Shown piece after piece: positions 8,955-17,310 of a stretch of DNA of 64,000 nucleotides. Under the pieces are notes generated by a model. That model was not told the DNA's origin. It saw only the letters and a program-made list of their open reading frames with translations, and made no database searches. Positions within the stretch are counted from its first letter, which is position 1, and every line of letters starts with the position of its first letter. Origin of the DNA: Mycobacterium terramassiliense (GTDB taxonomy: Bacteria > Actinomycetota > Actinomycetes > Mycobacteriales > Mycobacteriaceae); assembly GCF_900157385.1 (NCBI RefSeq), contig NZ_LT717700.1, positions 1-64,000 of the forward strand. The letters are read 5' to 3'. The position numbers were made by a program, and so were the translations under genes.

Positions 8955-9764
8955 ATGAGCGCATTCGTTCCCGATGGTGCACCCGACGGCTCCGGCGATC
9001 CCTCGCCGGGGGCCGACGCGGTGCTGACGCTGACGGGCGAGCGCACCATCCCGGACCTGGACATCGAGAACTACTGGTTCCGCCGCCACCAGGTCGTCTA
9101 CCAGCGCCTGGCGCCGCGCTGCGCGGGCCTCGAGGTCCTCGAGGCCGGCTGCGGCGAGGGGTACGGCGCCGACCTGATCGCCGCCGTCGCGCGCCGGGTC
9201 GTCGCGGTGGACTACGACGCGGCCGCGGTGGCCCACGTCCGCGCCCGCTACCCGCGCGTGGAGGTCACGCAGGCCAACCTCGCCGAGCTGCCGCTGCCCG
9301 AAGCGTCGGTGGATATTGTGGTGAACTTCCAAGTCATCGAGCACCTGTGGGACCAGCCACAGTTCGTCGCCGAGTGCGCCCGGGTGCTGCGCCCGTCGGG
9401 GTTGCTGATGGTGTCCACCCCCAACCGGATCACCTTCTCCCCGGGCCGCGACACCCCCATCAACCCGTTCCACACCCGCGAGCTCAACGCCGGCGAGCTG
9501 ACCGAGCTGCTGCTCGGCGCCGGCTTCTCCGAGGTCTCGGTCAGCGGCCTGCACCACGGCGCGCGGCTGCGCGAGATGGACGCCCGCCACGGCGGATCCA
9601 TCATCGACGCGCAGATCGCGCTGGCGGTGGCCGGACGGCCGTGGCCCGCCGAGCTGGAGGCGGACGTCGCGGCCGTCACCTGCGACGACTTCGACATCCT
9701 CGACACCGACGCCCGCGACATTGATGACAGCCTGGATCTCATCGCGATCGCGGTGCGCCCGTGA
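8955..9764 (+). CDS. SAM-dependent class I methyltransferase (Rv3030-like, MGLP locus)
   Basis: The 269-residue protein has a Rossmann methyltransferase core: motif I LEVLEAGCGEGYGADL (about residues 57-72), motif II VVAVDYD, and the motif IV region SVDIVVNFQVIEHLW (about 118-132). In M. tuberculosis the equivalent gene, Rv3030, opens the locus linked to methylglucose lipopolysaccharide, a cytoplasmic polymethylated polysaccharide thought to modulate fatty-acid synthase I. Methylation of a sugar is therefore the favoured role. The stop overlaps the GTG start of the GH57 gene by four bases, indicating a coupled operon with the next two enzymes. Confidence 0.88.
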   Translation: MSAFVPDGAPDGSGDPSPGADAVLTLTGERTIPDLDIENYWFRRHQVVYQRLAPRCAGLEVLEAGCGEGYGADLIAAVARRVVAVDYDAAAVAHVRARYPRVEVTQANLAELPLPEASVDIVVNFQVIEHLWDQPQFVAECARVLRPSGLLMVSTPNRITFSPGRDTPINPFHTRELNAGELTELLLGAGFSEVSVSGLHHGARLREMDARHGGSIIDAQIALAVAGRPWPAELEADVAAVTCDDFDILDTDARDIDDSLDLIAIAVRP

Positions 9765-11341
9765 GCACCCCCGGGGCACCCGTGCCCGGCATGTTCACCC
9801 TGGTGCTGCACACCCACCTGCCGTGGCTGGCCCACCACGGCCGCTGGCCGGTCGGCGAGGAATGGCTGTATCAGTCCTGGGCGGCGTCCTATCTGCCACT
9901 GCTGCGGGTGCTGCACACGCTGGCCGACGAGGATCGGCACCGGCTGATCACGCTCGGCGTCACCCCGGTGGTCAACGCCCAGCTCGACGACCCCTACTGC
10001 CTCGACGGCATGCATCACTGGCTGGCCAACTGGCGCCTGCGGGCTTACGAGGCGGCCACCATGCGCTCCGCCCCCGCCTCGAAGTCGGCCGGCTACCAGT
10101 CGTGCACGCCGGAAGCGTTGCGGGCCTTCGGGATTCGAGAATCCGCGGAGGCGGACCGGGCGCTTGACGATTTCGCCACCCTGTGGCGGCACGGCGGCAG
10201 CCCGCTGCTGCGCGGCCTGGTCGATGCCGGCACGGTCGAGTTGCTCGGCGGCCCGCTGGCCCACCCGTTCCAGCCGCTGCTGAATCCGCGGCTGCGCGAG
10301 TTCGCGCTGCGCGAAGGCCTCGCCGACGCGCAGCAGCGGTTGGCGCATCACCCGACCGGCATCTGGGCGCCCGAGTGCGCCTACGCCCCGGGCATGGAAC
10401 ACGACTACGCCGCCGCGGGGGTCACACACTTCATGGTCGACGGCCCGTCGCTGCACGGCGACACCGCCCTGGGCAGGCCCGTCGGCGACACCGACGTGGT
10501 CGCGTTCGGGCGCGACCTGCAGGTCAGCTACCGCGTGTGGTCGCCGAAATCCGGCTACCCCGGCCACTCCGCCTACCGCGACTTCCACACCTACGACCAC
10601 CTGACCGGCCTCAAGCCCGCCCGCGTGACCGGGCGCAACGTGTCGTCGGAGGGCAAGGCGCCCTACGACCCCGAGCGCGCCGACCACGCCGTCGACGCCC
10701 ACGTCGCCGACTTCGTCGACGTGGTCCGCGGCCGGCTGACCAGCGAGTCGGAGCGCATCGGGCGCCCCGCCCACGTCATCGCCGCCTTCGACACGGAGCT
10801 GTTCGGCCACTGGTGGTACGAGGGCCCGACGTGGCTGGAACGGGTGCTGCGCGCCCTGCCCGCCGCCGGCGTGCGGGTGGGCACGCTGCGCGACGCCATC
10901 GACGACGGCTTCGTCGGTGACGCGGTCGCCCTGCCGCCGAGCTCGTGGGGGTCGGGCAAGGACTGGCAGGTGTGGGCCGGCGAGCAGGTGACCGACCTGG
11001 TGCAGCTGAACACCGAGGTGGTCGACACCGCGCTGAGCACGGTCGACAAGGCGCTGTCGCAGACGGCGTCGCTGGACGGGCCGATCCCCCGCGACCACGT
11101 CGCCGACCAGATCCTGCGCGAGACCCTGCTCACCGTCTCCAGCGACTGGCCGTTCATGGTCAGCAAGGACTCGGCCGCCGACTACGCCCGCTACCGCGCT
11201 CACCTGCACGCGCACGCCACCCGGGAGATCGCCGGAGCGCTGGCCTCGGGCCGGCGCGACAGCGCCCAGCGCCTGGCCGAGGGGTGGAATCGCGCCGACG
11301 GCCTGTTCGGCGCGCTGGATGCGCGTAGGCTGCCCCGGTGA
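9761..11341 (+). CDS. GH57-family alpha-glucan branching enzyme-like protein (Rv3031-like)
   Basis: The 526-residue protein has the GH57 N-terminal signature VLHTHLPWLAHHGRWPVGEEW at about residues 12-32. The nucleophile region GIWAPECAYAPG (Glu near residue 207) and the acid/base region FDTELFGHWWYEG (Asp near residue 346) are also present. A DUF1957-like C-terminal helical region follows. GH57 members of this type form alpha-1,6 branches in alpha-1,4-glucans. Its M. tuberculosis counterpart, Rv3031, is assigned to methylglucose lipopolysaccharide assembly. It starts with GTG inside the stop of the methyltransferase gene. The downstream glucosyltransferase follows after 58 bp. Confidence 0.9.
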   Translation: MSTPGAPVPGMFTLVLHTHLPWLAHHGRWPVGEEWLYQSWAASYLPLLRVLHTLADEDRHRLITLGVTPVVNAQLDDPYCLDGMHHWLANWRLRAYEAATMRSAPASKSAGYQSCTPEALRAFGIRESAEADRALDDFATLWRHGGSPLLRGLVDAGTVELLGGPLAHPFQPLLNPRLREFALREGLADAQQRLAHHPTGIWAPECAYAPGMEHDYAAAGVTHFMVDGPSLHGDTALGRPVGDTDVVAFGRDLQVSYRVWSPKSGYPGHSAYRDFHTYDHLTGLKPARVTGRNVSSEGKAPYDPERADHAVDAHVADFVDVVRGRLTSESERIGRPAHVIAAFDTELFGHWWYEGPTWLERVLRALPAAGVRVGTLRDAIDDGFVGDAVALPPSSWGSGKDWQVWAGEQVTDLVQLNTEVVDTALSTVDKALSQTASLDGPIPRDHVADQILRETLLTVSSDWPFMVSKDSAADYARYRAHLHAHATREIAGALASGRRDSAQRLAEGWNRADGLFGALDARRLPR

Positions 11342-11399
11342 GGGGCGGGCGGTGGCCGGGCGTGGCCCGGCGAACACCGCTGGAGGAGCGGGCACGCGC

Positions 11400-12644
11400 A
11401 TGAAAATCCTGATGGTGTCGTGGGAATACCCGCCGGTGGTGATCGGCGGGCTGGGCCGCCACGTGCATCACCTCTCGACGGCGCTGGCCGCCGCCGGGCA
11501 TGAGGTGGTCGTCCTGTCGCGCCGGCCCACGGGCACCGATCCGAGCACGCACCCGTCCTCCGATGAGGCCAGCGACGGCGTCCGGGTGATCGCCGCCGCG
11601 CAGGATCCGCACGAATTCAGCTTCGGCGACGACATGATGGCCTGGACGCTGGCGATGGGTCACTCGATGGTGCGCGCCGGGCTCGGCCTGAAAAGACCGG
11701 GCACCGACCGACCGTGGCGCCCCGACGTGGTGCACGCGCACGACTGGCTGGTGGCCCACCCCGCCATTGCACTTGCCCAATTCTATGACGTGCCAATGGT
11801 TTCCACGATCCACGCGACCGAGGCCGGGCGGCACTCCGGCTGGGTCTCCGGGGCGATCAGCCGTCAGGTGCACGCGGTGGAATCGTGGCTGGTGCGCGAA
11901 TCCGACTCGCTGATCACGTGTTCGGCCTCGATGGGCGACGAGATCACCGAGCTGTTCGGTCCCGGTCTGGCCGAGATCACCGTGATCCGCAACGGCATCG
12001 ACGCGGCGCGCTGGCCGTTCGCGGCGCGGCGGCCGCGCCCCGGCCCGCCCGAGCTGCTCTACCTGGGCCGGCTCGAGTACGAGAAGGGCGTGCACGACGT
12101 CATCGCCGCGCTGCCGCGCGTCCGCCGCGCCCACCCGGGCACCACGCTGACCATCGCCGGGGAGGGCACGCAGCTGGACTGGCTTGTCGAGCAGGCGCGT
12201 AAACACCGGGTGCTCAAGGCGATTCGGTTCGTCGGGCACCTCGATCACGCCGAGTTGCTGGCGGTCCTGCACCGGGCCGACGCCGCGGTGCTGCCCAGCC
12301 ACTACGAGCCGTTCGGCATCGTCGCGCTGGAGGCCGCCGCGGCCGGCACCCCGCTGGTGACCTCCAACATCGGCGGCCTGGGCGAGGCGGTGATCAACGG
12401 GCAGACCGGGGTGTCGTGCCCGCCCCGCGACGTGCGCGCGCTGGCCGCGGCGATCCGCACGGTGCTCGACGACCCGCCGGCCGCGCAGCGGCGGGCGCGC
12501 GCCGCCCGCGAACGGCTCACCTCGGCCTTCGACTGGCACACGGTGGCCAATGAGACCGCGCAGGTCTACCTGGCGGCCAAGCGCGGTGAACGCCAGCCCC
12601 GGCCACGGCTGCCCATCGTCGAGCACGCGTTGCCCGACCGCTGA
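11400..12644 (+). CDS. GT4-type alpha-glucosyltransferase (Rv3032-like)
   Basis: The 414-residue GT-B enzyme begins MKILMVSWEYPPVVIGGLGRHV, with the glycogen-synthase-like GGLGRH sugar-nucleotide loop. The C-terminal domain carries LEYEKGVHDVI and PSHYEPFGIVALEAAAAG, the EX7E donor-binding motif. The ATG at 11400 is preferred because GGAGGAG lies about 12 bases upstream and the resulting N-terminus is canonical; the frame is open further upstream. M. tuberculosis Rv3032 elongates alpha-1,4-glucan for methylglucose lipopolysaccharide and capsular glucan. It is the last backbone gene before the pigment island. Confidence 0.92.
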   Translation: MKILMVSWEYPPVVIGGLGRHVHHLSTALAAAGHEVVVLSRRPTGTDPSTHPSSDEASDGVRVIAAAQDPHEFSFGDDMMAWTLAMGHSMVRAGLGLKRPGTDRPWRPDVVHAHDWLVAHPAIALAQFYDVPMVSTIHATEAGRHSGWVSGAISRQVHAVESWLVRESDSLITCSASMGDEITELFGPGLAEITVIRNGIDAARWPFAARRPRPGPPELLYLGRLEYEKGVHDVIAALPRVRRAHPGTTLTIAGEGTQLDWLVEQARKHRVLKAIRFVGHLDHAELLAVLHRADAAVLPSHYEPFGIVALEAAAAGTPLVTSNIGGLGEAVINGQTGVSCPPRDVRALAAAIRTVLDDPPAAQRRARAARERLTSAFDWHTVANETAQVYLAAKRGERQPRPRLPIVEHALPDR

Positions 12645-12648
12645 CATC

Positions 12649-13998
12649 ATGGGGCTGGATTATTCGAGCGTGATCGACGCGCCGCGCGACGAGGTCTTCG
12701 CCTGGCACACCAGACCGGGCGCCTTCGACCGGCTGTCGCCGCCGTGGCAACCCATGCGGGTGGTGACCGAGGCGGCCTCCCTCGAGGACGGCCGCGCCAC
12801 GCTGGCGCTGCCCGGCGGCCTGCGGTGGGTCGCCGAGCACCAGGCGGATGCGTACGATCCGCCCCGGCGTTTCGTCGACGCCATCGGCAGCGCGGGTCCG
12901 GCGTCGCTGCCGGCGCGAATCGTGGTGCGCTGGCGGCACACCCACGAATTCGAGGACCTGGGCAACAACCGGACCCGGGTCATCGACCGGCTCGACACGC
13001 CGGTGCCCGGGTCGTTGCTGCGCCCCATGTTCGCCTACCGCCACCGTCAGCTGGCCGACGACCTGGCCGCGCACCGGCTGGCCGCCGAGGGCGGCCTGAC
13101 GCGCAAGACCATCGCCGTCACGGGATCGTCGGGGCTGGTCGGTTCGGCGCTGACGGCATTCCTGCGGACCGGCGGCCACCGCGTCGTCGCGCTGGTCCGG
13201 CGGACGCCCGACGGCGACGACGAGCGGCGCTGGAACCCCGATGACCCCGACGCCGAACTGCTCGCCGGGGTGGACGCGGTGATCCACCTGGCCGGGGCAT
13301 CGATCGCCGGCCGCTTCACCGAGGCGCATCGAAAAGCTGTCCGCGACAGTAGAATCGGACAGACGCGCCGGCTCGCCGAACTCCTGGGCCGCACCGGATG
13401 CGCCGTGTTCATCTCCGCCTCGGCGGTCGGCTACTACGGGTATGACCGCGGCGACGAGACCCTGACCGAGGACAGCGATCGCGGCGACGGGTTTCTGGCC
13501 GACGTCGTCGCCGAATGGGAGGACGCGACCGCGCCCGCGCAGCGGGAAGGGACGCGGGTGGTGCGGGTGCGCACCGGCATCGTGCAATCGCCCCGCGGCG
13601 GCACGCTGCGGCTGATGCGGCCGCTGTTCGCCGCGGGCCTGGGCGGCCGGCTCGGAAACGGCCGGCAGTGGCTGCCGTGGATCGGCATCGACGACCTGGT
13701 GGACGTCTACCACCGCGCACTGTGGGACGCGGAGCTGTCGGGTCCGGTGAATGCCGTTGCCCCGCAACCGGTCCGCAACTCCGAGTACACCCGCACCCTG
13801 GCCCGGGTGCTGCACCGGCCCGCGGTGCTGCCGGTGCCGGCGCTCGGTCCGCGGCTGCTGCTGGGCGAACAGGGCGCCCGCGAACTCGCCTGCGCCAGCC
13901 AGCGCGTGATCCCGCAGAAACTCACCGCGGCCGGGCACCGGTTTCGCCACCCCGACCTCGACGCGGCCCTGCGTCACCTGCTGGGGCGCAGCGGGTGA
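12649..13998 (+). CDS. TIGR01777-type epimerase with N-terminal SRPBCC domain
   Basis: The 449-residue protein is a two-domain fusion. Residues 1-150 resemble an SRPBCC (START-like) ligand-binding domain (DYSSVIDAPRDEVFAWHTRPGAF). Residues from about 152 form an NAD(P)-binding SDR of the YfcH/SulA-like epimerase family (VTGSSGLVGSALTAFL, with SASAVGYYG around the catalytic region). The C-terminus matches the DUF1731 tail (GARELACASQRVIPQKL). The ATG at 12649 starts a few bases after the glucosyltransferase stop. The substrate is unknown; a hydrophobic ligand bound by the SRPBCC part is inference. Confidence 0.85.
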   Translation: MGLDYSSVIDAPRDEVFAWHTRPGAFDRLSPPWQPMRVVTEAASLEDGRATLALPGGLRWVAEHQADAYDPPRRFVDAIGSAGPASLPARIVVRWRHTHEFEDLGNNRTRVIDRLDTPVPGSLLRPMFAYRHRQLADDLAAHRLAAEGGLTRKTIAVTGSSGLVGSALTAFLRTGGHRVVALVRRTPDGDDERRWNPDDPDAELLAGVDAVIHLAGASIAGRFTEAHRKAVRDSRIGQTRRLAELLGRTGCAVFISASAVGYYGYDRGDETLTEDSDRGDGFLADVVAEWEDATAPAQREGTRVVRVRTGIVQSPRGGTLRLMRPLFAAGLGGRLGNGRQWLPWIGIDDLVDVYHRALWDAELSGPVNAVAPQPVRNSEYTRTLARVLHRPAVLPVPALGPRLLLGEQGARELACASQRVIPQKLTAAGHRFRHPDLDAALRHLLGRSG

Positions 13999-14011
13999 GG
14001 CAATTCGCGGC

Positions 14012-14689
14012 CTAACGCGCTGCGCTCGCCGTTAGCCGGGCGCTGATTGAGTCGAACACGAGGGTGACGAGGTCGACCACATTTTGACGAGATACGCGTC
14101 TTTCCTGGTTGATCCAAGCCAGCAGGTACTCGTCAGCCGCGGCGACCACGCCAACAGCCAACAGAAGTCTGTCGCGTGAACTGACCTGAGGGGCCGGTGG
14201 GAGAAGTTCCGCGACCAGCTTCGCCAGCCCATAGATACCTTCCTGGCGTGTCTTGCGGGAGACCGGTCCGGCGCTGATGACCTCGCGAAGCTTGATCCGG
14301 GCGCGTCCGGGACTGCCCTGCAGCGAGCGCGTCAGGCAGTCGATCATGGCTCGCGCGCCTTGCGAACCTCCAGATGTTGCGTCGATGGCGGCACGGCAGG
14401 CGGCTATCTCCTCGTTGACCAATTGCTCGTAGACGGCCGCCAGCAGCGAGTCCAGATCGGCGAAGCTTTCCCCAAAATACCGATCGCGCAAGCCGGATTG
14501 ATGCAGTATCGCCCGGATTGACGTGTCGGCATAGCCACGCTCACCAAACAGCACGAAGCCGGCATCGATGAGCCGAGCACGCCGTTCGGCCATCCGTTCG
14601 GCCGCGGACTTACCGTCGTAAAGTTCTCTCATCTGCTCGCTCTTGCCCACAGCGTCAGCCGCGAAATCATCGTTGCCATCATAGGGCAA
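14012..14689 (-). CDS. TetR-family transcriptional regulator
   Basis: The 225-residue protein has an N-terminal TetR helix-turn-helix (about residues 35-82: RLIDAGFVLFGERGYADTSIRAIL, then SGLRDRYFGESFADLDSLL). A helical ligand domain follows. A start at residue 20 (14632) is also possible and would remove an unusual acidic leader. It converges on the epimerase gene with a 13-bp gap. Upstream (14690-14845) I see no gene, then a dehalogenase remnant. Target genes are unknown, although the nearby pigment island makes a role there conceivable. Confidence 0.82.
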   Translation of the reverse strand: MPYDGNDDFAADAVGKSEQMRELYDGKSAAERMAERRARLIDAGFVLFGERGYADTSIRAILHQSGLRDRYFGESFADLDSLLAAVYEQLVNEEIAACRAAIDATSGGSQGARAMIDCLTRSLQGSPGRARIKLREVISAGPVSRKTRQEGIYGLAKLVAELLPPAPQVSSRDRLLLAVGVVAAADEYLLAWINQERRVSRQNVVDLVTLVFDSISARLTASAAR

Positions 14690-14845
14690 TCATCCGGCGC
14701 CAACCGTAAGTGGTGACGCGCGTCAGCTGATAGGGCGTTGCCGCGATCGCTGGTCCTATTCCACTGGTGCAGGACCGAAGTCGCGGTGGGTGACGGCCGC
14801 GCACAGCCCACGATGTCCCCTCCACGAGCGTGCGGCCGCTGACGG

Positions 14846-15076
14846 TCACGCCAAGGCCGCAATCCGTTTGACGGCACCGGCGATGGCCGGCGCCTGGTCC
14901 TCTTGGAGGTAATGCTTGGCGGGCAGCAACAATTCACCGTCCGCGCCCAAGGCGCTAACGACCGAGGCGCGACGCTCGCGATCTAGCATGCGATCCTGCG
15001 CACCCACACCACTTGCGCCGGGTACGACCGGGACGCCGCCGCCGCCCACCACGCTTGGCCAAGACACACTTCGCAC
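14846..15076 (-). pseudogene. C-terminal remnant of an alpha/beta hydrolase (haloalkane dehalogenase-like)
   Basis: The frame encodes a recognisable hydrolase tail: QDRMLDRERRASVVSALG, then the catalytic-histidine region PAKHYLQEDQAPAIAGAVKRI. That HYLQEDQAP pattern is typical of haloalkane dehalogenases and related hydrolases. The nucleophile domain and cap are missing, and the segment before QDRMLD (GVPVVPGASGVGA) is garbled relative to the usual core. No further homologous coding was seen in 15077-15199. It is most likely a decayed gene at the edge of the island. The match is from memory of family motifs. Confidence 0.6.
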
Positions 15077-15199
15077 AATAATTGATCTGATTGCATGCGT
15101 CCTCAGATAATGAGGTCGATCACCCGTTGCCCTGTTGAGCCACGATTTCGGGCGGGACAGGCGCGATCGTGGGTAATCCGTTTCAGCGCCGGCGGGCCG

Positions 15200-15874
15200 T
15201 CACCCCCCGTCCCTGCCCTCGCGGCTGCGCCGGTAGGCGCGCGCCCGAAGGTCGGCAAGCCATTCCGGATAAAGGCTCAATCCCGGCGCGGTGTTGGCGA
15301 CCGGATCGAACGACACGTCCGGCTCGCTGTCGAGAACTCGGTTCAGCGTCAGCCGGGCCAGCGGCGCGAAATCGCGCCTGCCGCAAGCCTGGTCGATGGC
15401 GAAGTCGATCCCGCCGCCGTCGATCGCGTGCCGGACGCTGTCCAGCGAAAGCCCGAAACCGTTGACAGCACTAATGCTTCGGGCCCTCAGCCACCACACG
15501 TTTCCGCGATAGCGCAGCGGCATCAGGCTGGTCAGCGTCTGCCCGGTCCAAGACATGGTCGGCCGCAGCGCCACGGCCCGGGCCAGCACCCCCGACCCCG
15601 CGGACACCAGCAGGGTGTCCCACGGCGTTGCCCCTCCTTGCTGCGGCGGGACGCGGAACGCCAGGCCGATGAAATCGGGCAGGGCACCCGGCGTCCCCGC
15701 GGCCTTGGACACCCGCGCGACGACCTCGGAAGACGGCAGCGGCAGCCCGTCGGCGGCCGGCGCGGTCCGTTCGACGAAGCCGTGCGCCAGCACGCCGACG
15801 GGGTGGAAGAAGCGACGGCCGCGCAGAGCGGCTCCCCATTGAAAGGGCTTGGTGACGAGATCGGAAACGTTCAC
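15200..15874 (-). CDS. conserved actinobacterial protein of unknown function, divergent from crtE
   Basis: I do not recognise the family with confidence. The 224-residue protein has no signal peptide. It contains GRRFFHPVGVLAHGF (about residues 19-33), LPDFIGLAFRVP (about 65-76) and a Trp-rich stretch (PLRYRGNVWWLRARS, about 118-132). The FHPxG-type N-terminus is faintly reminiscent of catalase-fold small haem proteins, but I cannot confirm haem ligands. Similar proteins are sometimes labelled phosphodiesterase without evidence. It is transcribed away from crtE, and the MarR-type operator at 15991-16018 lies about 120 bp upstream of its start, so it may be co-regulated with the pigment genes. 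Confidence 0.55.
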   Translation of the reverse strand: MNVSDLVTKPFQWGAALRGRRFFHPVGVLAHGFVERTAPAADGLPLPSSEVVARVSKAAGTPGALPDFIGLAFRVPPQQGGATPWDTLLVSAGSGVLARAVALRPTMSWTGQTLTSLMPLRYRGNVWWLRARSISAVNGFGLSLDSVRHAIDGGGIDFAIDQACGRRDFAPLARLTLNRVLDSEPDVSFDPVANTAPGLSLYPEWLADLRARAYRRSREGRDGG

Positions 15875-15990
15875 CGGCCCCGGGTTCCCGTTCCCGATCG
15901 GGAGAAACCACTCGGCCGATCGACCCGGCGGGCCGAGGGCGCCAAGTGGCCCCGCCGCTCAAAACACCACTGGCGAACCAGGCGATCATT

Positions 15991-16018
15991 CAGTAAGTTA
16001 ATGTTTCAATAACTTAAC
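15991..16018. promoter_or_regulatory. putative MarR-type operator A, upstream of crtE
   Basis: An AT-rich island in otherwise GC-rich DNA. TAAGTTA at 15994-16000 and TAACTTA at 16010-16016 are perfect inverted arms. Compared over 28 bp with the element at 28193-28220, I count 21 identities, including a GTTAAGTT block and an AAACATT block at the same spacing. It also shares 18 of 28 positions with the element at 31006-31033. It lies about 140 bp upstream of the crtE start and 120 bp upstream of the divergent gene. Binding by one of the two MarR proteins is inference. Confidence 0.65.
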
Positions 16019-16157
16019 TGAGGTACGTTGATCGGAGCGCCGTCGCCCGACGCATGCCGCCGCCGCCCAGTGTTTGTATTCGTCGACTAAGGGGTACCAA
16101 CGCGTGAATCCGAGCCGTTCGAGCCAGCGGCTGACCGACCCTGCGAGGGAGGCTTCG

Positions 16158-17291
16158 GTGGCAGCTGTGCGTACTTTCCCCCGAGTCCACCTCGCCGAAG
16201 CCGTCCGGCCCAGCCCGCCGTCCCTGCCCGACGTCGACCAGTTCGACGCCTGGCGAACCGGTGTGCGACGGGCGGTGCTGTCCCATGTCGCCGAATTCGT
16301 CGCCGCCCGGTGCGCCGACGCGTTGGGCGCGTGCGGGGTCGATGTGGCCGGCGACATTTTGACGGAGTTTGTGAACGGCGGTAAATGCCTGCGCTCGACG
16401 TTCATGTACCTGGGCTGGCTGTGCGGCGAGCCGGAGAGCGATGCGGCGCTGTCGGCGACGGCCAGCCTGGAACTTCTGCACGCTTTCGCGCTGCTCCAGG
16501 ACGATGTGATGGATGATTCGGCCTCGCGACGAGGCCGCCCCGCCGCCCATGTTCAATTCGCCTCGTGGCATCGCGGGCGCGGGCTGTCCGGTTCGTCGCG
16601 CCGGTTCGGTGAATCAGCCGCCATCCTGCTCGGCGACCTGTGCTTGATCTGGGCCGAACAGATGCTGCGCGAGAGCGGATTGCGGCGGCACCAGTTGCTG
16701 CGGGGGTGGCCGCGCTACGACGCCATGCGCACCGAGCTTGCTGTGGGCCAGTTCGCGGACCTTGCCACCGACGCGCGCGACATGCCTACGATGGAGGCCG
16801 TGCTGGAAGTGGCCCGGCGAAAGTCGGGAAACTACACGGTGCGGCGGCCCCTCGAGATCGGCGCCGCCATGGCCGGTTGCGACGACCGGGTGCTGGCAAC
16901 GCTCGCCCACTACGGCTCCGCCGTCGGCGAAGCGTTTCAGCTGCGCGACGACATCCTCGGCATCTTCGGATCCCCCGCGGCGACCGGCAAACCCACCAAC
17001 GACCTGTTGGAGCGCAAGGCGACCAGCGTCGTGGTGGCCGCTCATCAGTTGGCCGACGTATCGACCCGCCTGCAGTTCCGCGAACTGATGGCCAGCGAGC
17101 GGCTCGACGATTCGGCACTCGAGCACTGGCGGAACCTGATCCTCGCCACCGGTGCGGTGCAGTGGATCGAAGAACTCATCGCCGAGCGCGTCGACTCCGC
17201 GCTGAAGGCGTTGGACCGCGCCGCGTTCGATGGTCGCCTGCTGGCCGCGCTGATCGATATGGCCGGACTGTGCACGAGGCGGGCGGCATGA
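16158..17291 (+). CDS. crtE: geranylgeranyl diphosphate synthase CrtE
   Basis: This polyprenyl synthase condenses IPP with allylic diphosphates to GGPP, the C20 carotenoid precursor. The first Asp-rich motif QDDVMDD is at about residues 114-120 and the second, QLRDDILG, at about 261-268. Conserved GGKCLRS lies upstream. The GTG at 16158 is chosen because GAGGGAGG lies five bases before it; GTG at 16104 and TTG at 16074 are in-frame alternatives. It is first in a tightly packed operon, followed after 19 bp by crtI. Operator A, upstream, suggests repression by a MarR protein. Confidence 0.93.
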   Translation: MAAVRTFPRVHLAEAVRPSPPSLPDVDQFDAWRTGVRRAVLSHVAEFVAARCADALGACGVDVAGDILTEFVNGGKCLRSTFMYLGWLCGEPESDAALSATASLELLHAFALLQDDVMDDSASRRGRPAAHVQFASWHRGRGLSGSSRRFGESAAILLGDLCLIWAEQMLRESGLRRHQLLRGWPRYDAMRTELAVGQFADLATDARDMPTMEAVLEVARRKSGNYTVRRPLEIGAAMAGCDDRVLATLAHYGSAVGEAFQLRDDILGIFGSPAATGKPTNDLLERKATSVVVAAHQLADVSTRLQFRELMASERLDDSALEHWRNLILATGAVQWIEELIAERVDSALKALDRAAFDGRLLAALIDMAGLCTRRAA

Positions 17292-17310
17292 GCGGCGAGG
17301 TATCGCGCTG

